From positions 1-64,000 of the forward strand of contig CAZSXT010000003.1 in assembly GCA_964611435.1 (NCBI GenBank): 64,000 nt of DNA. The letters run 5' to 3'. The notes under the pieces were generated by a model. It was given only the letters and a program-made list of their open reading frames with translations. It made no database searches and was not told the DNA's origin. Positions 16,477-25,754 of this stretch are shown one piece after another. This DNA is from JAYPHU01 sp964611435 (lineage in GTDB: Bacteria > Pseudomonadota > Alphaproteobacteria > Rhodospirillales > UBA2165). Both the position numbers and the translations under genes were made by a program. Each line of letters begins with the position of its first letter. Within the stretch, counting starts at the first letter, position 1.

Positions 16477-17980
16477 CGCCGCCTATCTGACGCCAACGGC
16501 CCGGCCGCTTTTACGCGCCACCGGCGGATTCGTCGCCGTCGCCATCATTTTCCTGTTCTTCGCCGATATCGAGATCACCACCCAGGACCCTTGGACCGAA
16601 ATGGGCAAAATGCTGTTGGGCGTGGTCACGCCGGACTTTTTCGGCACCGATGAACTCTGGACCGCCATCGTCAACACCCTTGCCTTCGCCATCCTGGGCG
16701 TGGCGCTCGGCAACTTCTGGGGATTCCTGCTGGCGCTCGTGTTCCATTTCCGCATCGTGCGGCTGTTCTGCGCCTTCATCCGTTCCGTGCACGAACTTTT
16801 CTGGGCGCTGATCTTCCTGCAGATGTTCGGCTTGACCGCCGTTACTGGCATTCTGGCGCTGGCCATCCCCTATGCCGGCATCTTCGCCAAAGTCTATGCG
16901 GAAATTTTGGAGGAAGCCGATCCCGCACCGCTGAAAACGCTCCCTCGCGGTACGACCACTCTATCCGCTTTCCTGTTCGCCAAGCTACCGGACGCCTGGG
17001 TGCATTTCCGGACCTACTCCCTCTACCGGCTGGAATGCGGGCTGCGGTCCAGCGCGGTTCTGGGGTTCGTCGGCCTACCGACATTGGGCTTCCATTTGGA
17101 GACGGCGTTTTCAGAGGGCCTCTATTCCCAAGCGGCGGCGCTGTTGATCCTGTTTTACATTATCATCGCCACTATCCGGAAATGGATACACACGCGCCTG
17201 GTGCCGCTTTACATCCTGATCGCACTGATCGTGATCCCATGGGGCCTGTCTGACATCAACATGACCAATCTGGTCCGGTTCCTCACCTCCGACATCCTGC
17301 CGCACCCGATCCGCACAGCCGAAGCCATCACAACGGACACATGGACCGCCACCTGGGCCTGGTTTATCAAATTGTGGAACGACCAGGCTGTCCCCGGCAT
17401 CATCGCCACCGTAGTCCTGACCCAGATCGCCCTGGTCGGCGCGGGCGCGCTGACGCTACTCTTCTACCCGCTGATCTCGCCCCTGTTCTTCCGGGTCTTC
17501 GGCCGGACGTTGGGTCATATCTTCCTGGTGATCAGCCGCTCCACCCCGGAATACATTTTGGCGCTGATCTTCCTGTTGCTGTGGGGGCCCTCCATGCTGC
17601 CGGCTATTCTGGCTCTGGCGCTGCACAATGGCGCGATCATCGGCCACCTAATGGGCCGCCATACGGAAGCGCTGCAGGTGCGGCCAGACCGGCCAGCGGG
17701 GATAAATCTTTTTGCCTATGAAATCACGCCTCGCATCTATCCCCAGTTTTTGGCGTTCCTCTTTTACCGCTGGGAGGTCATCATGCGGGAGACGGCCATC
17801 CTCGGCATCCTCGGCATCGCTACTCTGGGCTTTTATATCGATAGCGCCTTTGCCGATCTCCGCTACGACCGGGCGCTGGTGCTGATCCTGATCACGGCGC
17901 TGTTGAATATCGGCATCGACGTGGCGTCGCGCACGATCCGCGCACGGCTCCGGCTGCAGACCCGCGCGGATGTTGTTTAA
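16454..17980 (+). CDS. ABC transporter permease, tandem PhnE-like fusion
   Basis: A 508-residue permease made of two homologous PhnE-like halves. The first contains RSVHELFWALIFLQMFG then ALAIPYAGIFAKVYAE, the second RSTPEYILALIFLLLWG then ALALHNGAIIGHLMGR. About ten to twelve membrane segments can be seen. Most phosphonate systems use a single-domain PhnE homodimer or two separate genes, so one chain here forms the whole pore. The start is TTG inside the ATPase gene. The stop shares TTAA with the convergent senB stop at 17977-17980. Confidence 0.85.
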   Translation: MTTSIDNSAAYLTPTARPLLRATGGFVAVAIIFLFFADIEITTQDPWTEMGKMLLGVVTPDFFGTDELWTAIVNTLAFAILGVALGNFWGFLLALVFHFRIVRLFCAFIRSVHELFWALIFLQMFGLTAVTGILALAIPYAGIFAKVYAEILEEADPAPLKTLPRGTTTLSAFLFAKLPDAWVHFRTYSLYRLECGLRSSAVLGFVGLPTLGFHLETAFSEGLYSQAAALLILFYIIIATIRKWIHTRLVPLYILIALIVIPWGLSDINMTNLVRFLTSDILPHPIRTAEAITTDTWTATWAWFIKLWNDQAVPGIIATVVLTQIALVGAGALTLLFYPLISPLFFRVFGRTLGHIFLVISRSTPEYILALIFLLLWGPSMLPAILALALHNGAIIGHLMGRHTEALQVRPDRPAGINLFAYEITPRIYPQFLAFLFYRWEVIMRETAILGILGIATLGFYIDSAFADLRYDRALVLILITALLNIGIDVASRTIRARLRLQTRADVV

Positions 17981-18933
17981 TAAATCATCCCCTCAACCAA
18001 TTCCCTCAACGCCGCCTGCTCGGTCTCCGGCAGAAACAAATCCCGACGGGCAGCGCATTGCTCTTCCAGCGTGTTGAGAAACGACCGGTCGTTTTCCGCC
18101 CATAAAAGCAACTTCCGCAACGCCGCTTCGTCCCCCGCAGGAAAATAACCCTTATACCGTTTCCCCAAGAGCCCAACGTTCCCATCGATTTTGGAGGCGA
18201 TGACCGGCAGACCGGTGACGACGGCCTCGGAGACCACATTCGCACCGCCTTCCGCCAGGGACGAGATCACCATCAGATGGGACCGGACGAATTCCCGCCG
18301 TACCCGCCAGCTCGGCACTTCGCCCTGCCATGTATAGCGGGGGTTTCGTGTCATTTCGGCCATGGCCTTTTGGTCGAACCCCTTTTCCTCCGCGCCCCCC
18401 AGATGGCGCACCCGGATACGCGACGTCTCCGGTAAGTTCCGCACAGCCAGTGCCGCGCGGAACGGATCTTTGACCTGGCGCAGATGGCCGATCACGCAAA
18501 CATTAAAATGACGGCGCGGCGGATGACGCGGCGACGATAACGGCTTCGCCGATTGATGGATGATCCGCAGCTTACGCCTGAAATTTTCAGGCGTCAGAGA
18601 TTTTATCGTCTCGTTCAACCCGACCAGCGCCTCCGCCAGGTCCATGGACCGGAGGGTGGTCTCGGGATGGGTATGGATGAATTGATTAATGTCCGTGCCG
18701 GCCAGACACAGGATCAGCGGCCGGTCCGGATACAATTTCTTGAAGCGTTCAATCGCATCGGCCGAACGCCAGGCATGGATGGCTATCATCAGGTCCGCCG
18801 GCTGGCCGTCATAACGGCCAGCAGTGGTCACCTGGTGTCCCAGATTGCCCAACAACCTTGTCCAGCGGGCCGCCGTGGTCCAGTTTCCCGACTTGGCCCC
18901 CTTGTCAGCGGGCGTTATTAGAATAATGTGCAA
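17977..18933 (-). CDS. senB: Selenosugar synthase SenB (selenoneine biosynthesis)
   Basis: A 318-residue GT-B glycosyltransferase-like protein. The N-terminal ITPADKGAKSGNWTTAARWT, then IAIHAWRSADAIERF and LAGTDINQF are the conserved SenB blocks. The C-terminal donor site is SSLAEGGANVVSEAVVTGLPVIAS. SenB joins selenophosphate to a UDP-sugar to form a selenosugar, the selenium donor for SenA. It uses a TTG start at 18933 and is divergent from senA with 55 bp between them. The pairing with the EgtB-like SenA and the neighbouring transporter makes this much more likely than a cell-wall glycosyltransferase. Confidence 0.88.
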   Translation of the reverse strand: MHIILITPADKGAKSGNWTTAARWTRLLGNLGHQVTTAGRYDGQPADLMIAIHAWRSADAIERFKKLYPDRPLILCLAGTDINQFIHTHPETTLRSMDLAEALVGLNETIKSLTPENFRRKLRIIHQSAKPLSSPRHPPRRHFNVCVIGHLRQVKDPFRAALAVRNLPETSRIRVRHLGGAEEKGFDQKAMAEMTRNPRYTWQGEVPSWRVRREFVRSHLMVISSLAEGGANVVSEAVVTGLPVIASKIDGNVGLLGKRYKGYFPAGDEAALRKLLLWAENDRSFLNTLEEQCAARRDLFLPETEQAALRELVEGMIY

Positions 18934-18988
18934 CAGACTGATTCCGTGTAATTGGTCGCGCCGGCCCGATAAACCGAGGATATTCTAC

Positions 18989-20308
18989 ATGACTGCCATC
19001 GTCTCTTCCAAACACCTGATGAGTATCATGGAAGATGCCCAGGCCCGCACCAACGAACTGCTGAACGGGCTGGACAGCAAGCAGCTCATGGGCCCGCGCC
19101 TGCCGATCGTCAATCCACTGATTTGGGAAATCGGACACGTCGCCTGGTTCTCCGAACAGTTCATTCTGCGCAAGCTCTATGACTACGAGCCGACCCTGGA
19201 AAACGGAGACGCGCTGTATGACTCCATCGACATCGAACACAGCCTGCGCTGGGACTTGCCGCTGCTGCAGCTCAATGAATGCCTGAGCTATATCGAAGAG
19301 ATCAAAGGCAAGCTGTTCGACCGGCTGCCCGACGGCGATGCGACCGAGGCCGACAGCTTTATCTATCAGTTCGCCACCTTCCACCACGACATGCACAATG
19401 AGGCGTATTCGTATACTCGCCAGACGCTGGGCTATCCCACGCCCAACTTCGCCGCCGCCAAGGACCTGTCATTGGCCAAGGCCGATTTTGGCCCGCACCC
19501 CGGCGACGTCGAAATCCCCGGCGGCACATTCATGCTGGGCTCCCGGCGGGAAGACCCGTTCTCCTTCGACAACGAAAAGTGGGCCCACGAAGTCGCCGTC
19601 CATCCGTTCCAAATCGCCAAAGCACCGGTCACCAATGAAGAGTTCTTGGCGTTCGTGGAGGATGACGGGTATGCGCGGCGCGATCTTTGGCCTGATATTG
19701 GCTGGGGCTGGCGTCAGCAAGAAGGCGCGAACCACCCGGTTTACTGGATCAAGGATGTGCCGGGCAAATGGAAGATGCGGCGCTTTGACCAGATCATCGA
19801 CCTGCCGCTGCACGAGCCGGTGATCCACGTCAATTGGTTTGAGGCCATGGCGTACTGTGAATGGGCGGGCCGCCGTCTGCCGACGGAGATCGAATGGGAA
19901 GTGGCCGCCGCGTCGGAACCTGATGGCGACGGTTTCAGCCAAGCCAAGCGCCGCTATCCCTGGGGCAATGATCCGGAGACAATCGGTCGCGCCAATCTGG
20001 ATGGAAGAGGTCTGGGCTGCGTCGATGTGGCCGCCTTTGCCGATGGCGACAGCGCCTGGGGCTGCCGCCAGATGATGGGCAATGTATGGGAATGGACCAA
20101 CAGCATGTTCGCCCCCTACCCCGGATTTGTCGCCGACGCCTACCGGGAGTATTCGGAGCCGGTGTTCTACACCCGCAAGGTGCTTAGGGGCGGCGGGTGG
20201 GCAACGCGCAGCCGTATGATCACTAACATGCACCGCAATTTCTTTACAGAAGAACGCCGCGACGTGCTCGCCGGTTTTCGCACTTGCGCTCCCTACGACT
20301 GGACGTAA
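18989..20308 (+). CDS. senA: Selenoneine synthase SenA (EgtB-like iron enzyme)
   Basis: A 439-residue protein with an N-terminal DinB-like helical domain (H50 in WEIGHVAWF), the iron motif HX3HXE as H132, H136, E138 (FHHDMHNE), and a C-terminal formylglycine-generating-enzyme/sulfatase-modifying-like domain from about residue 170 (IPGGTFMLGS ... RRLPTEIEWE ... MMGNVWEWTN ... RGGGWATR). SenA couples hercynine to the SenB selenosugar on the way to selenoneine. The ATG at 18989 has ACCGAGGA 8 bases upstream. It could be mistaken for ergothioneine EgtB, but the adjacent senB and absence of egtC/egtD point to SenA. EgtD for hercynine must lie elsewhere. Confidence 0.9.
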   Translation: MTAIVSSKHLMSIMEDAQARTNELLNGLDSKQLMGPRLPIVNPLIWEIGHVAWFSEQFILRKLYDYEPTLENGDALYDSIDIEHSLRWDLPLLQLNECLSYIEEIKGKLFDRLPDGDATEADSFIYQFATFHHDMHNEAYSYTRQTLGYPTPNFAAAKDLSLAKADFGPHPGDVEIPGGTFMLGSRREDPFSFDNEKWAHEVAVHPFQIAKAPVTNEEFLAFVEDDGYARRDLWPDIGWGWRQQEGANHPVYWIKDVPGKWKMRRFDQIIDLPLHEPVIHVNWFEAMAYCEWAGRRLPTEIEWEVAAASEPDGDGFSQAKRRYPWGNDPETIGRANLDGRGLGCVDVAAFADGDSAWGCRQMMGNVWEWTNSMFAPYPGFVADAYREYSEPVFYTRKVLRGGGWATRSRMITNMHRNFFTEERRDVLAGFRTCAPYDWT

Positions 20309-20415
20309 ATAACGTCAATCCGACAGGGCTTGTATTGGGCGGTCTCAGCCTCTTTAAATAGGTCTGAAAAGGCGAAAACGCCAATGATTAACGCCCAAGG
20401 GAGGATAGCGGCGGT

Positions 20416-21960
20416 ATGATCACCCAACTCAGCGCACTGGACCGTGCCCGCAAACTTTATGCGGACAACCCGGCCATCGTCGATAGGGAACACAATTTCA
20501 CCTGGGCAGAGCATGTTGGCCGGGCCGAAAAACTTGCCGGCGCATTGCAAACCATGGGGGTCGGACCCGGTGACCGGTTCGGGATTATCTGCGAAAACAG
20601 CTTCCGATATACGGAGCTTTTGCACGCTGGCTATTGGGGCGGCGCCATCCCCGTGCCAATCAATCACCGGCTAGCACCGCCGGAAATCCTGCATATTCTG
20701 GAAGATGCCGAGTGCAAGGTACTAGGCCTAGGCAAAGGTTTCCTGGGAGTCACCGACGCGGAAGAGATCGCGCCGTGGCGGGATACGGCTTTTTATATCG
20801 GCCCCGAAGACGATGGCATTGCCCTGCCTCAATACGAAACACTTCTCGCTGCTGCTGAACCGGCCGCGCCGCACGAAGTGGCGGAAGATGATCTTGCGCT
20901 GTTGCTCTATACGGGCGGGACGACAGGCCGCAGTAAGGGTGTCCAACTCAGCCACAAGAACACTATCTCCAATGGGATGCAGATGGCGATCTGCATGCAT
21001 GCGCACAGCCATGATATTTATCTGCATGCCGCGCCGATGTTCCACGCGGCGGACCTGCTTTCCACGGCCTTTACCATCACTGGCGGCGCCCATGCATACC
21101 TGCCGGCCTTTACGCCGGCGGATATTCTGACCGCCATTCAGGACTATCGGGTCACCTGCACCATGATGGCGCCGACCATGATCATCATTTCGCTCACCGA
21201 CAGCCATTTTCAGGACTTCGACACGTCCAGTTTACGTCTCATGCTTTACGGCTCCTCGCCGATGGCGGCGGAGTGGGTGGCGAAGACCATGGAAGGCTTC
21301 CCCAATTCCGATATTGTCCAGGGTTATGGCCTAACCGAGACCTCGCCGATCCTCACCTACCTCAATGCTCAAGAACACCGCGACGCGGTCGAATCCGGCG
21401 ATATTTCTGTGCTACGCGCCGCCGGACGGCCTCTGACCGCCACCGACATGAAGATCACTGATGACGACGGCGAAGAACTTCCCTTAGGCGAGGTGGGTGA
21501 GGTCACGGTGCGCGGCCCACAGGTTTCCACCAAGGGTTACCTCAACCGGCCGGATGAAACGGAAAAAGCCTTCCGCGACGGCTGGTTCCACACCGGTGAC
21601 GTAGGCCGCATGGACGAAGGCGGACTGATGTATCTCATGGACCGCAAGAAGGATATGATCGTCTCCGGCGGCGAGAATATCTATACCTCCGAGGTGGAGG
21701 CGGCGCTGTATCAGCATCCCGACATTCAGGAATGTGCCGTGGTCGGGGTGCCGGATGAAAAGTTTGGCGAGTCCCTGTTTGCGGTCATTGTCGCCCGCGA
21801 CGGCGCAAGTCTTTCCGACACCGACATCATCAATCACTGCCGGGAGCGGATCGGCGGATACAAAATCCCAAGGCGCATGGATTTCGTCTCGGAAATGCCG
21901 AAAAGCGCCATGGGCAAAATCTTGAAAAACGAACTTCGCCGCATCTATGGCGGTGAATGA
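20416..21960 (+). CDS. Acyl-CoA synthetase (class I adenylate-forming)
   Basis: A 514-residue ANL-superfamily ligase. The phosphate-loop is YTGGTTGRSKGVQLSH (about residues 175-190), the A5 block is QGYGLTETSP, A7 is YLMDRKKDMIVSGGENIY and the catalytic lysine near the end is in KSAMGKILK. It activates a carboxylic acid with ATP and transfers it to CoA. The start ATG has AGGGAGG 11 bases upstream. It is followed after 24 bases by a molybdenum hydroxylase subunit and then a UbiD decarboxylase, so an aromatic or unsaturated acid is a reasonable substrate guess. Confidence 0.87.
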   Translation: MITQLSALDRARKLYADNPAIVDREHNFTWAEHVGRAEKLAGALQTMGVGPGDRFGIICENSFRYTELLHAGYWGGAIPVPINHRLAPPEILHILEDAECKVLGLGKGFLGVTDAEEIAPWRDTAFYIGPEDDGIALPQYETLLAAAEPAAPHEVAEDDLALLLYTGGTTGRSKGVQLSHKNTISNGMQMAICMHAHSHDIYLHAAPMFHAADLLSTAFTITGGAHAYLPAFTPADILTAIQDYRVTCTMMAPTMIIISLTDSHFQDFDTSSLRLMLYGSSPMAAEWVAKTMEGFPNSDIVQGYGLTETSPILTYLNAQEHRDAVESGDISVLRAAGRPLTATDMKITDDDGEELPLGEVGEVTVRGPQVSTKGYLNRPDETEKAFRDGWFHTGDVGRMDEGGLMYLMDRKKDMIVSGGENIYTSEVEAALYQHPDIQECAVVGVPDEKFGESLFAVIVARDGASLSDTDIINHCRERIGGYKIPRRMDFVSEMPKSAMGKILKNELRRIYGGE

Positions 21961-21984
21961 CCAGACCAACCAGGGGTAAGTAGA

Positions 21985-24309
21985 ATGGGCGTATTCGCAG
22001 TCGGACAACCAGTTAGCCGCACGGAGGACCCGCGTCTTCTCACCGGGCGGGGGCTTTACATCAATGACCGCACCCTGCCGCATGAAGCCCAAGTCTACAT
22101 CCTCCGCTCCCCCCACGCCCACGCCAAGATCAACGGGATCAACACCGACGCCGCAGCGTCCGCGCCCGGCGTCCTGGCGGTCCTGACCGGCGAAGACCTG
22201 GCCAAGGAAAATTGGAGCAGCACCAAGATCACGTTCCCGCAGAAGCGCCCGAACGGCGATCCCGCCTATCACGCACCCCATCCCGGCCTGGTCAGAGACC
22301 GGGTCCGCTTCGTCGGCGACCACGTGGCCCTGGTTATTGCCGAAACCCTCCACCAGGCGAAGGACGCGGCGGAGTTGATCGAGGTGGATTACGAACCCCT
22401 CGCCCCGGTCACGGTGACCGCCGACGCCACCAAGGACGACACGCCGCGCATCTGGGATGATTGCGACAACAATATCGCCTACGTGGCAAAGCTGGGAGAC
22501 AAAGAAGCCACCGAAGCTGCCTTTGCCGAAGCGGATCACGTTGTTTCCCGTAAGTTCGTCATCAACCGCATCTCCGCCAACGCCATGGAGAACCGGGGCT
22601 GTATCGGCGATTACGATGCTCGTGAAGACCGCTATATCCTCTACGCCGATCTGCAGACGCCTCATTCGGCGCGGACAATCCTCTCCCAGGTTCTAAACGT
22701 GCCGGAACGGCAAATCCAAGTGATCGCCGGCAATGTGGGCGGCGCGTTCGGTATGAAGGGCCCGATCTATCCCGAGCACCGGCTGGTGCTCTGGGCCTCG
22801 AAAGTCGTCGGGCGGCCGGTCAAATGGAATGCGGACCGGAGCGAGTCCCTACAAAGCGACGAACACGCGCGCGACAATGTCTCCGAAGCCTCACTGGCGC
22901 TGAGAAAAGATGGCAAGTTTCTAGGGCTACGCGCCAATAACCTGGCCAGTTTGGGGGCGTACCTGTCTTCTGATCGGGGCATGCTGCCCACATTCCAAAA
23001 CATGGGTGTGATTGCCGGCACGTATACGACCAAGGCCATCTATGTCGAAGTCTCGGGCGTTTTCACCAACATGAACACGACAGCGCCGTTCCGGGGCGCG
23101 GGCAGACCCGAGGCCGCCTATATCCTGGAACGATTGATCGACTTGGCGGCGACCGAGCTCAAGATGGATCGGGCTGAAATCCGGCGCCTGAATACGATCC
23201 CCGCCGACGCCATGCCTTACAAGACGGCGCTGATGTACACCTATGACTGCGGAGAGTTCGAAAAGAATTTGGACCGCGTCATGGAGATGATCGATTACGC
23301 CGGGTTCGAGACCCGCCGCGATGAAGCCCAAGGCCGCGGCAAGCTGCGTGGGCTCGGGATCACAAATACGATTGAGCGCGCCGCGTCGCCGACAACGGAA
23401 ACCGTGGAGGTGCGGTTCGATCCGGCAGGTGATGTCACCGTTCTCGCTGGCTCCAAGGATCAGGGCCAGGGTCACGACACTATGTACAAGGTTCTGCTCG
23501 GTGAACATCTGGGCATCGATTCCGACAGGGTCCGGCTGATCGACGGTGATACAGACAAAGTCTCGTCCGGTGTCGGCACGTTCGGCTCCCGCTCCGCCGT
23601 GATGGGCGGTTCCGCCCTCAAGATCGCATCCGGCAAGCTGATCGAAAAAGGCAAGACCATCGCGGCCCATATCCTGGAAGCCGCCGAGTCCGACATCGAA
23701 TTCGAAGGCGGTCAGTTCAAAGTCGCCGGCACAGATAAAACCGTAGACATTCACGATGTGGCCAAGACCGCTTATAGCCCCGGCAAAATGCCGCCAGGGG
23801 TAGAGCACGGGTTCCATGAAACCGGCGTGTTCAAACTGGACAAACCCACTTTCCCCAACGGGGCGCACGCCGTGGAGCTTGAGATCGATCCGGACACGGG
23901 CGAGACGGAGATCATTAACTACTGCGTGGTTGATGATGTGGGGAACGTGATCAACCCCCTGACATTAAAAGGCCAAATACATGGCGGCGTGGCCATGGGC
24001 GTGGGCCAGGCGTTAATGGAAGACATCGCCTATGACAAGGAAAGCGGTCAGTTACTGAGCGGCTCCTTCATGGACTACGCCATGCCCCACGCCGACAACC
24101 TCTGCTACATAGCGGTGGAAAGCCAGCCGGTCCCGACGGATACCAACCCGCTGGGGGTCAAGGGCGCGGGCGAAGCCGGCACGGTGGGCGCCCTGCCTGC
24201 CGTCCTCAACGCCGTCGCAGATGCGCTGTCGCCCATCGGCATCGACGACATTCCTATGCCCGCCACGCCGGAGAAAATATGGCGGGCCATTCAAGATGCT
24301 ACCGCCTAA
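21985..24309 (+). CDS. Molybdenum hydroxylase large subunit (CoxL/xanthine dehydrogenase family)
   Basis: A 774-residue molybdopterin cytosine dinucleotide-binding subunit. GGAFGMKG (near residue 252) and APFRGAGRPEA (near 370) match the form II, RGAGR, type rather than the form I CO dehydrogenase motif AYxCSFR. KGAGEAG near residue 729 holds the catalytic Glu. Such subunits hydroxylate aromatic or N-heterocyclic carbons or aldehydes. Normally they are encoded with a FAD subunit (CoxM) and a 2Fe-2S subunit (CoxS); neither is present within the window, so partners must come from elsewhere. It sits in a run with an acyl-CoA ligase and UbiD. Confidence 0.88.
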   Translation: MGVFAVGQPVSRTEDPRLLTGRGLYINDRTLPHEAQVYILRSPHAHAKINGINTDAAASAPGVLAVLTGEDLAKENWSSTKITFPQKRPNGDPAYHAPHPGLVRDRVRFVGDHVALVIAETLHQAKDAAELIEVDYEPLAPVTVTADATKDDTPRIWDDCDNNIAYVAKLGDKEATEAAFAEADHVVSRKFVINRISANAMENRGCIGDYDAREDRYILYADLQTPHSARTILSQVLNVPERQIQVIAGNVGGAFGMKGPIYPEHRLVLWASKVVGRPVKWNADRSESLQSDEHARDNVSEASLALRKDGKFLGLRANNLASLGAYLSSDRGMLPTFQNMGVIAGTYTTKAIYVEVSGVFTNMNTTAPFRGAGRPEAAYILERLIDLAATELKMDRAEIRRLNTIPADAMPYKTALMYTYDCGEFEKNLDRVMEMIDYAGFETRRDEAQGRGKLRGLGITNTIERAASPTTETVEVRFDPAGDVTVLAGSKDQGQGHDTMYKVLLGEHLGIDSDRVRLIDGDTDKVSSGVGTFGSRSAVMGGSALKIASGKLIEKGKTIAAHILEAAESDIEFEGGQFKVAGTDKTVDIHDVAKTAYSPGKMPPGVEHGFHETGVFKLDKPTFPNGAHAVELEIDPDTGETEIINYCVVDDVGNVINPLTLKGQIHGGVAMGVGQALMEDIAYDKESGQLLSGSFMDYAMPHADNLCYIAVESQPVPTDTNPLGVKGAGEAGTVGALPAVLNAVADALSPIGIDDIPMPATPEKIWRAIQDATA

Positions 24310-24332
24310 AATGCCATCAGGGAGTATTTCAA

Positions 24333-25754
24333 ATGGCAGACATCGATCTAGATAAATTCAGGCTCCGCAGGTTCGTCGAGAAACTTGATGAGATGGGCGA
24401 GGTCCACCATCACGATGAGCCGATAGACCTTTCCGACCTATCGTCGGCCTACGAGATCAGCGACAAGGCTTTACTGTTTAAACAAGCCGGCCCAGAGAAG
24501 CTTGAGCTAGTCGCCAATGTGAACGGCAGCCGTAAACGGGTTGCCGCCGCCCTGGGGGTTTCGGAAGAAGAGTCGCTGGCCGAATACCAGCGCCGGCTCG
24601 CCAATCCTCAGCCTGTGGTCGAAATCCCCAATGACGAAGCGCCGTGCCGCCAGGTCGTGCTGACCGGCGACGACATCGACCTCACCAAGCTGCCATTTCA
24701 TGTGCAACACCGGTTCGACGGCAGCGCTTACCTTTCATCCGGTATCGATTACACGGTCGATCCGGATACCGGGATCACCAATGTGGGCGCCAGGCGGCTG
24801 AGCCTCCGCAACAAGACCACCGCCGGCACCAACGTCACCGCGCCCTCGGACTTGAAGCGGATTTATCAGGGATGCGTGGCACGGGGTGAAAAACTGCCGA
24901 TCAACTTCGCCATCGGCGGCCACCCACTGGATTTCCTGGCCGCCGGCATGCGAGTCCCGGCCGATGAAATCACATTAGTCGGCACGCTCCGTGGTGAGCC
25001 CGTACCCCTGGTTAAAGGTCTCACCAACGATGTGCGGGTGCCGGCCGATGCNNNNNNNNNNNNNNNNNNNNNNNNNNNNNNNNNNNNNNNNNNNNNNNNN
25101 NNNNNNNNNNNNNNNNNNNNNNNNNNNNNNNNNNNNNNNNNNNNNNNNNNNCCGGCTTCCGCCGAAGGTCAGCACGTTCGCGTCTCGATTAAGCAGCAGC
25201 GCCCGGGTCAGGCGCGCTCAGCCATCACCGCGTTGTTCGGCGCTATGTTCGGGGCGAAGCACATATTCGTCGTCGATGAAGATATCAACATCCGCGACGA
25301 ACATCATTGGGAATGGGCCATGGTGTCCCGTTTCCAGGCGGACAAGGACATCATGGTGATGAACGGCATGGCTGGTATGCCCATGGACCCATCTTTGGAC
25401 CACGGCATTTTTGGCGCGAAGGCAGGCTTTGATATGACCCTGCCCATGCACCGCCGGCACGAACTGGCGCTCACCCCGTCGGTCGCGCCGAAACTCACGG
25501 GGACGGCCCGCTATCAAACCGTGGAACAGGCCTTGGAAGAATCCGGACCACTGTTTTTCTCAGACGTCATGGACGTGTTGGGCAGCCGGGACGGGCGGGA
25601 AATTGCTTTACAGCTTGATGAATTGCGGGCGGAGGGTAAACTGATGCGCGACTCGGATGGCCGCTATCTTTTGGGTGAGGCGCCTAAGGGATCAACGGGA
25701 CTATACGGTCCTCAAAAGGAAGACCCGAACAGATTTACTGGAACATCGCGATGA
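24333..25754 (+). CDS. UbiD family decarboxylase, interrupted by assembly gap
   Basis: A prenylated-FMN-dependent decarboxylase. The visible N-terminal part includes LPFHVQHRFDGSAYLSSG, VGARRLSLRNKTTAGTN and INFAIGGHPLDFLAA. The C-terminal part includes HVRVSIKQQRPGQA and VDEDINIRDEHHWEWAM. It starts at ATG 24333 with CAGGGAG upstream; the next gene overlaps as ATGA. A run of 100 N cuts it after VRVPADA. Family alignment suggests about 80-90 residues are missing, more than the 33 that fit, so the gap is really nearer 250 bp. The missing part includes the catalytic Glu motif EGPFGE. The C-terminus carries an additional winged-helix-like tail. Confidence 0.85.
   Translation: MADIDLDKFRLRRFVEKLDEMGEVHHHDEPIDLSDLSSAYEISDKALLFKQAGPEKLELVANVNGSRKRVAAALGVSEEESLAEYQRRLANPQPVVEIPNDEAPCRQVVLTGDDIDLTKLPFHVQHRFDGSAYLSSGIDYTVDPDTGITNVGARRLSLRNKTTAGTNVTAPSDLKRIYQGCVARGEKLPINFAIGGHPLDFLAAGMRVPADEITLVGTLRGEPVPLVKGLTNDVRVPADXXXXXXXXXXXXXXXXXXXXXXXXXXXXXXXXXXPASAEGQHVRVSIKQQRPGQARSAITALFGAMFGAKHIFVVDEDINIRDEHHWEWAMVSRFQADKDIMVMNGMAGMPMDPSLDHGIFGAKAGFDMTLPMHRRHELALTPSVAPKLTGTARYQTVEQALEESGPLFFSDVMDVLGSRDGREIALQLDELRAEGKLMRDSDGRYLLGEAPKGSTGLYGPQKEDPNRFTGTSR
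25052..25151. other. Scaffold gap of 100 N
   Basis: Exactly 100 N, a conventional length for a gap of unknown size. It lies inside the UbiD gene. The reading frame happens to stay open across it, but this says nothing about the true gap size. Confidence 0.98.

Noticed and set aside
18989..20308. Ergothioneine synthase EgtB
   Set aside because: The HX3HXE and FGE-like domains fit EgtB too, but the paired senB and lack of egtC/egtD favour SenA.
20371..20386. Small hairpin GGCG-AAAA-CGCC between senA and the acyl-CoA ligase
   Set aside because: The stem is only 4 bp and has no T run on the plus strand, so it is not a credible terminator.
21484..22665. 393-codon open frame on the minus strand
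   Set aside because: It spans two unrelated plus-strand genes (acyl-CoA ligase and Mo hydroxylase) in antisense and has no motif.
25052..25151. 100-base uniform stretch as a repeat
   Set aside because: These are N characters from scaffolding, not sequence.
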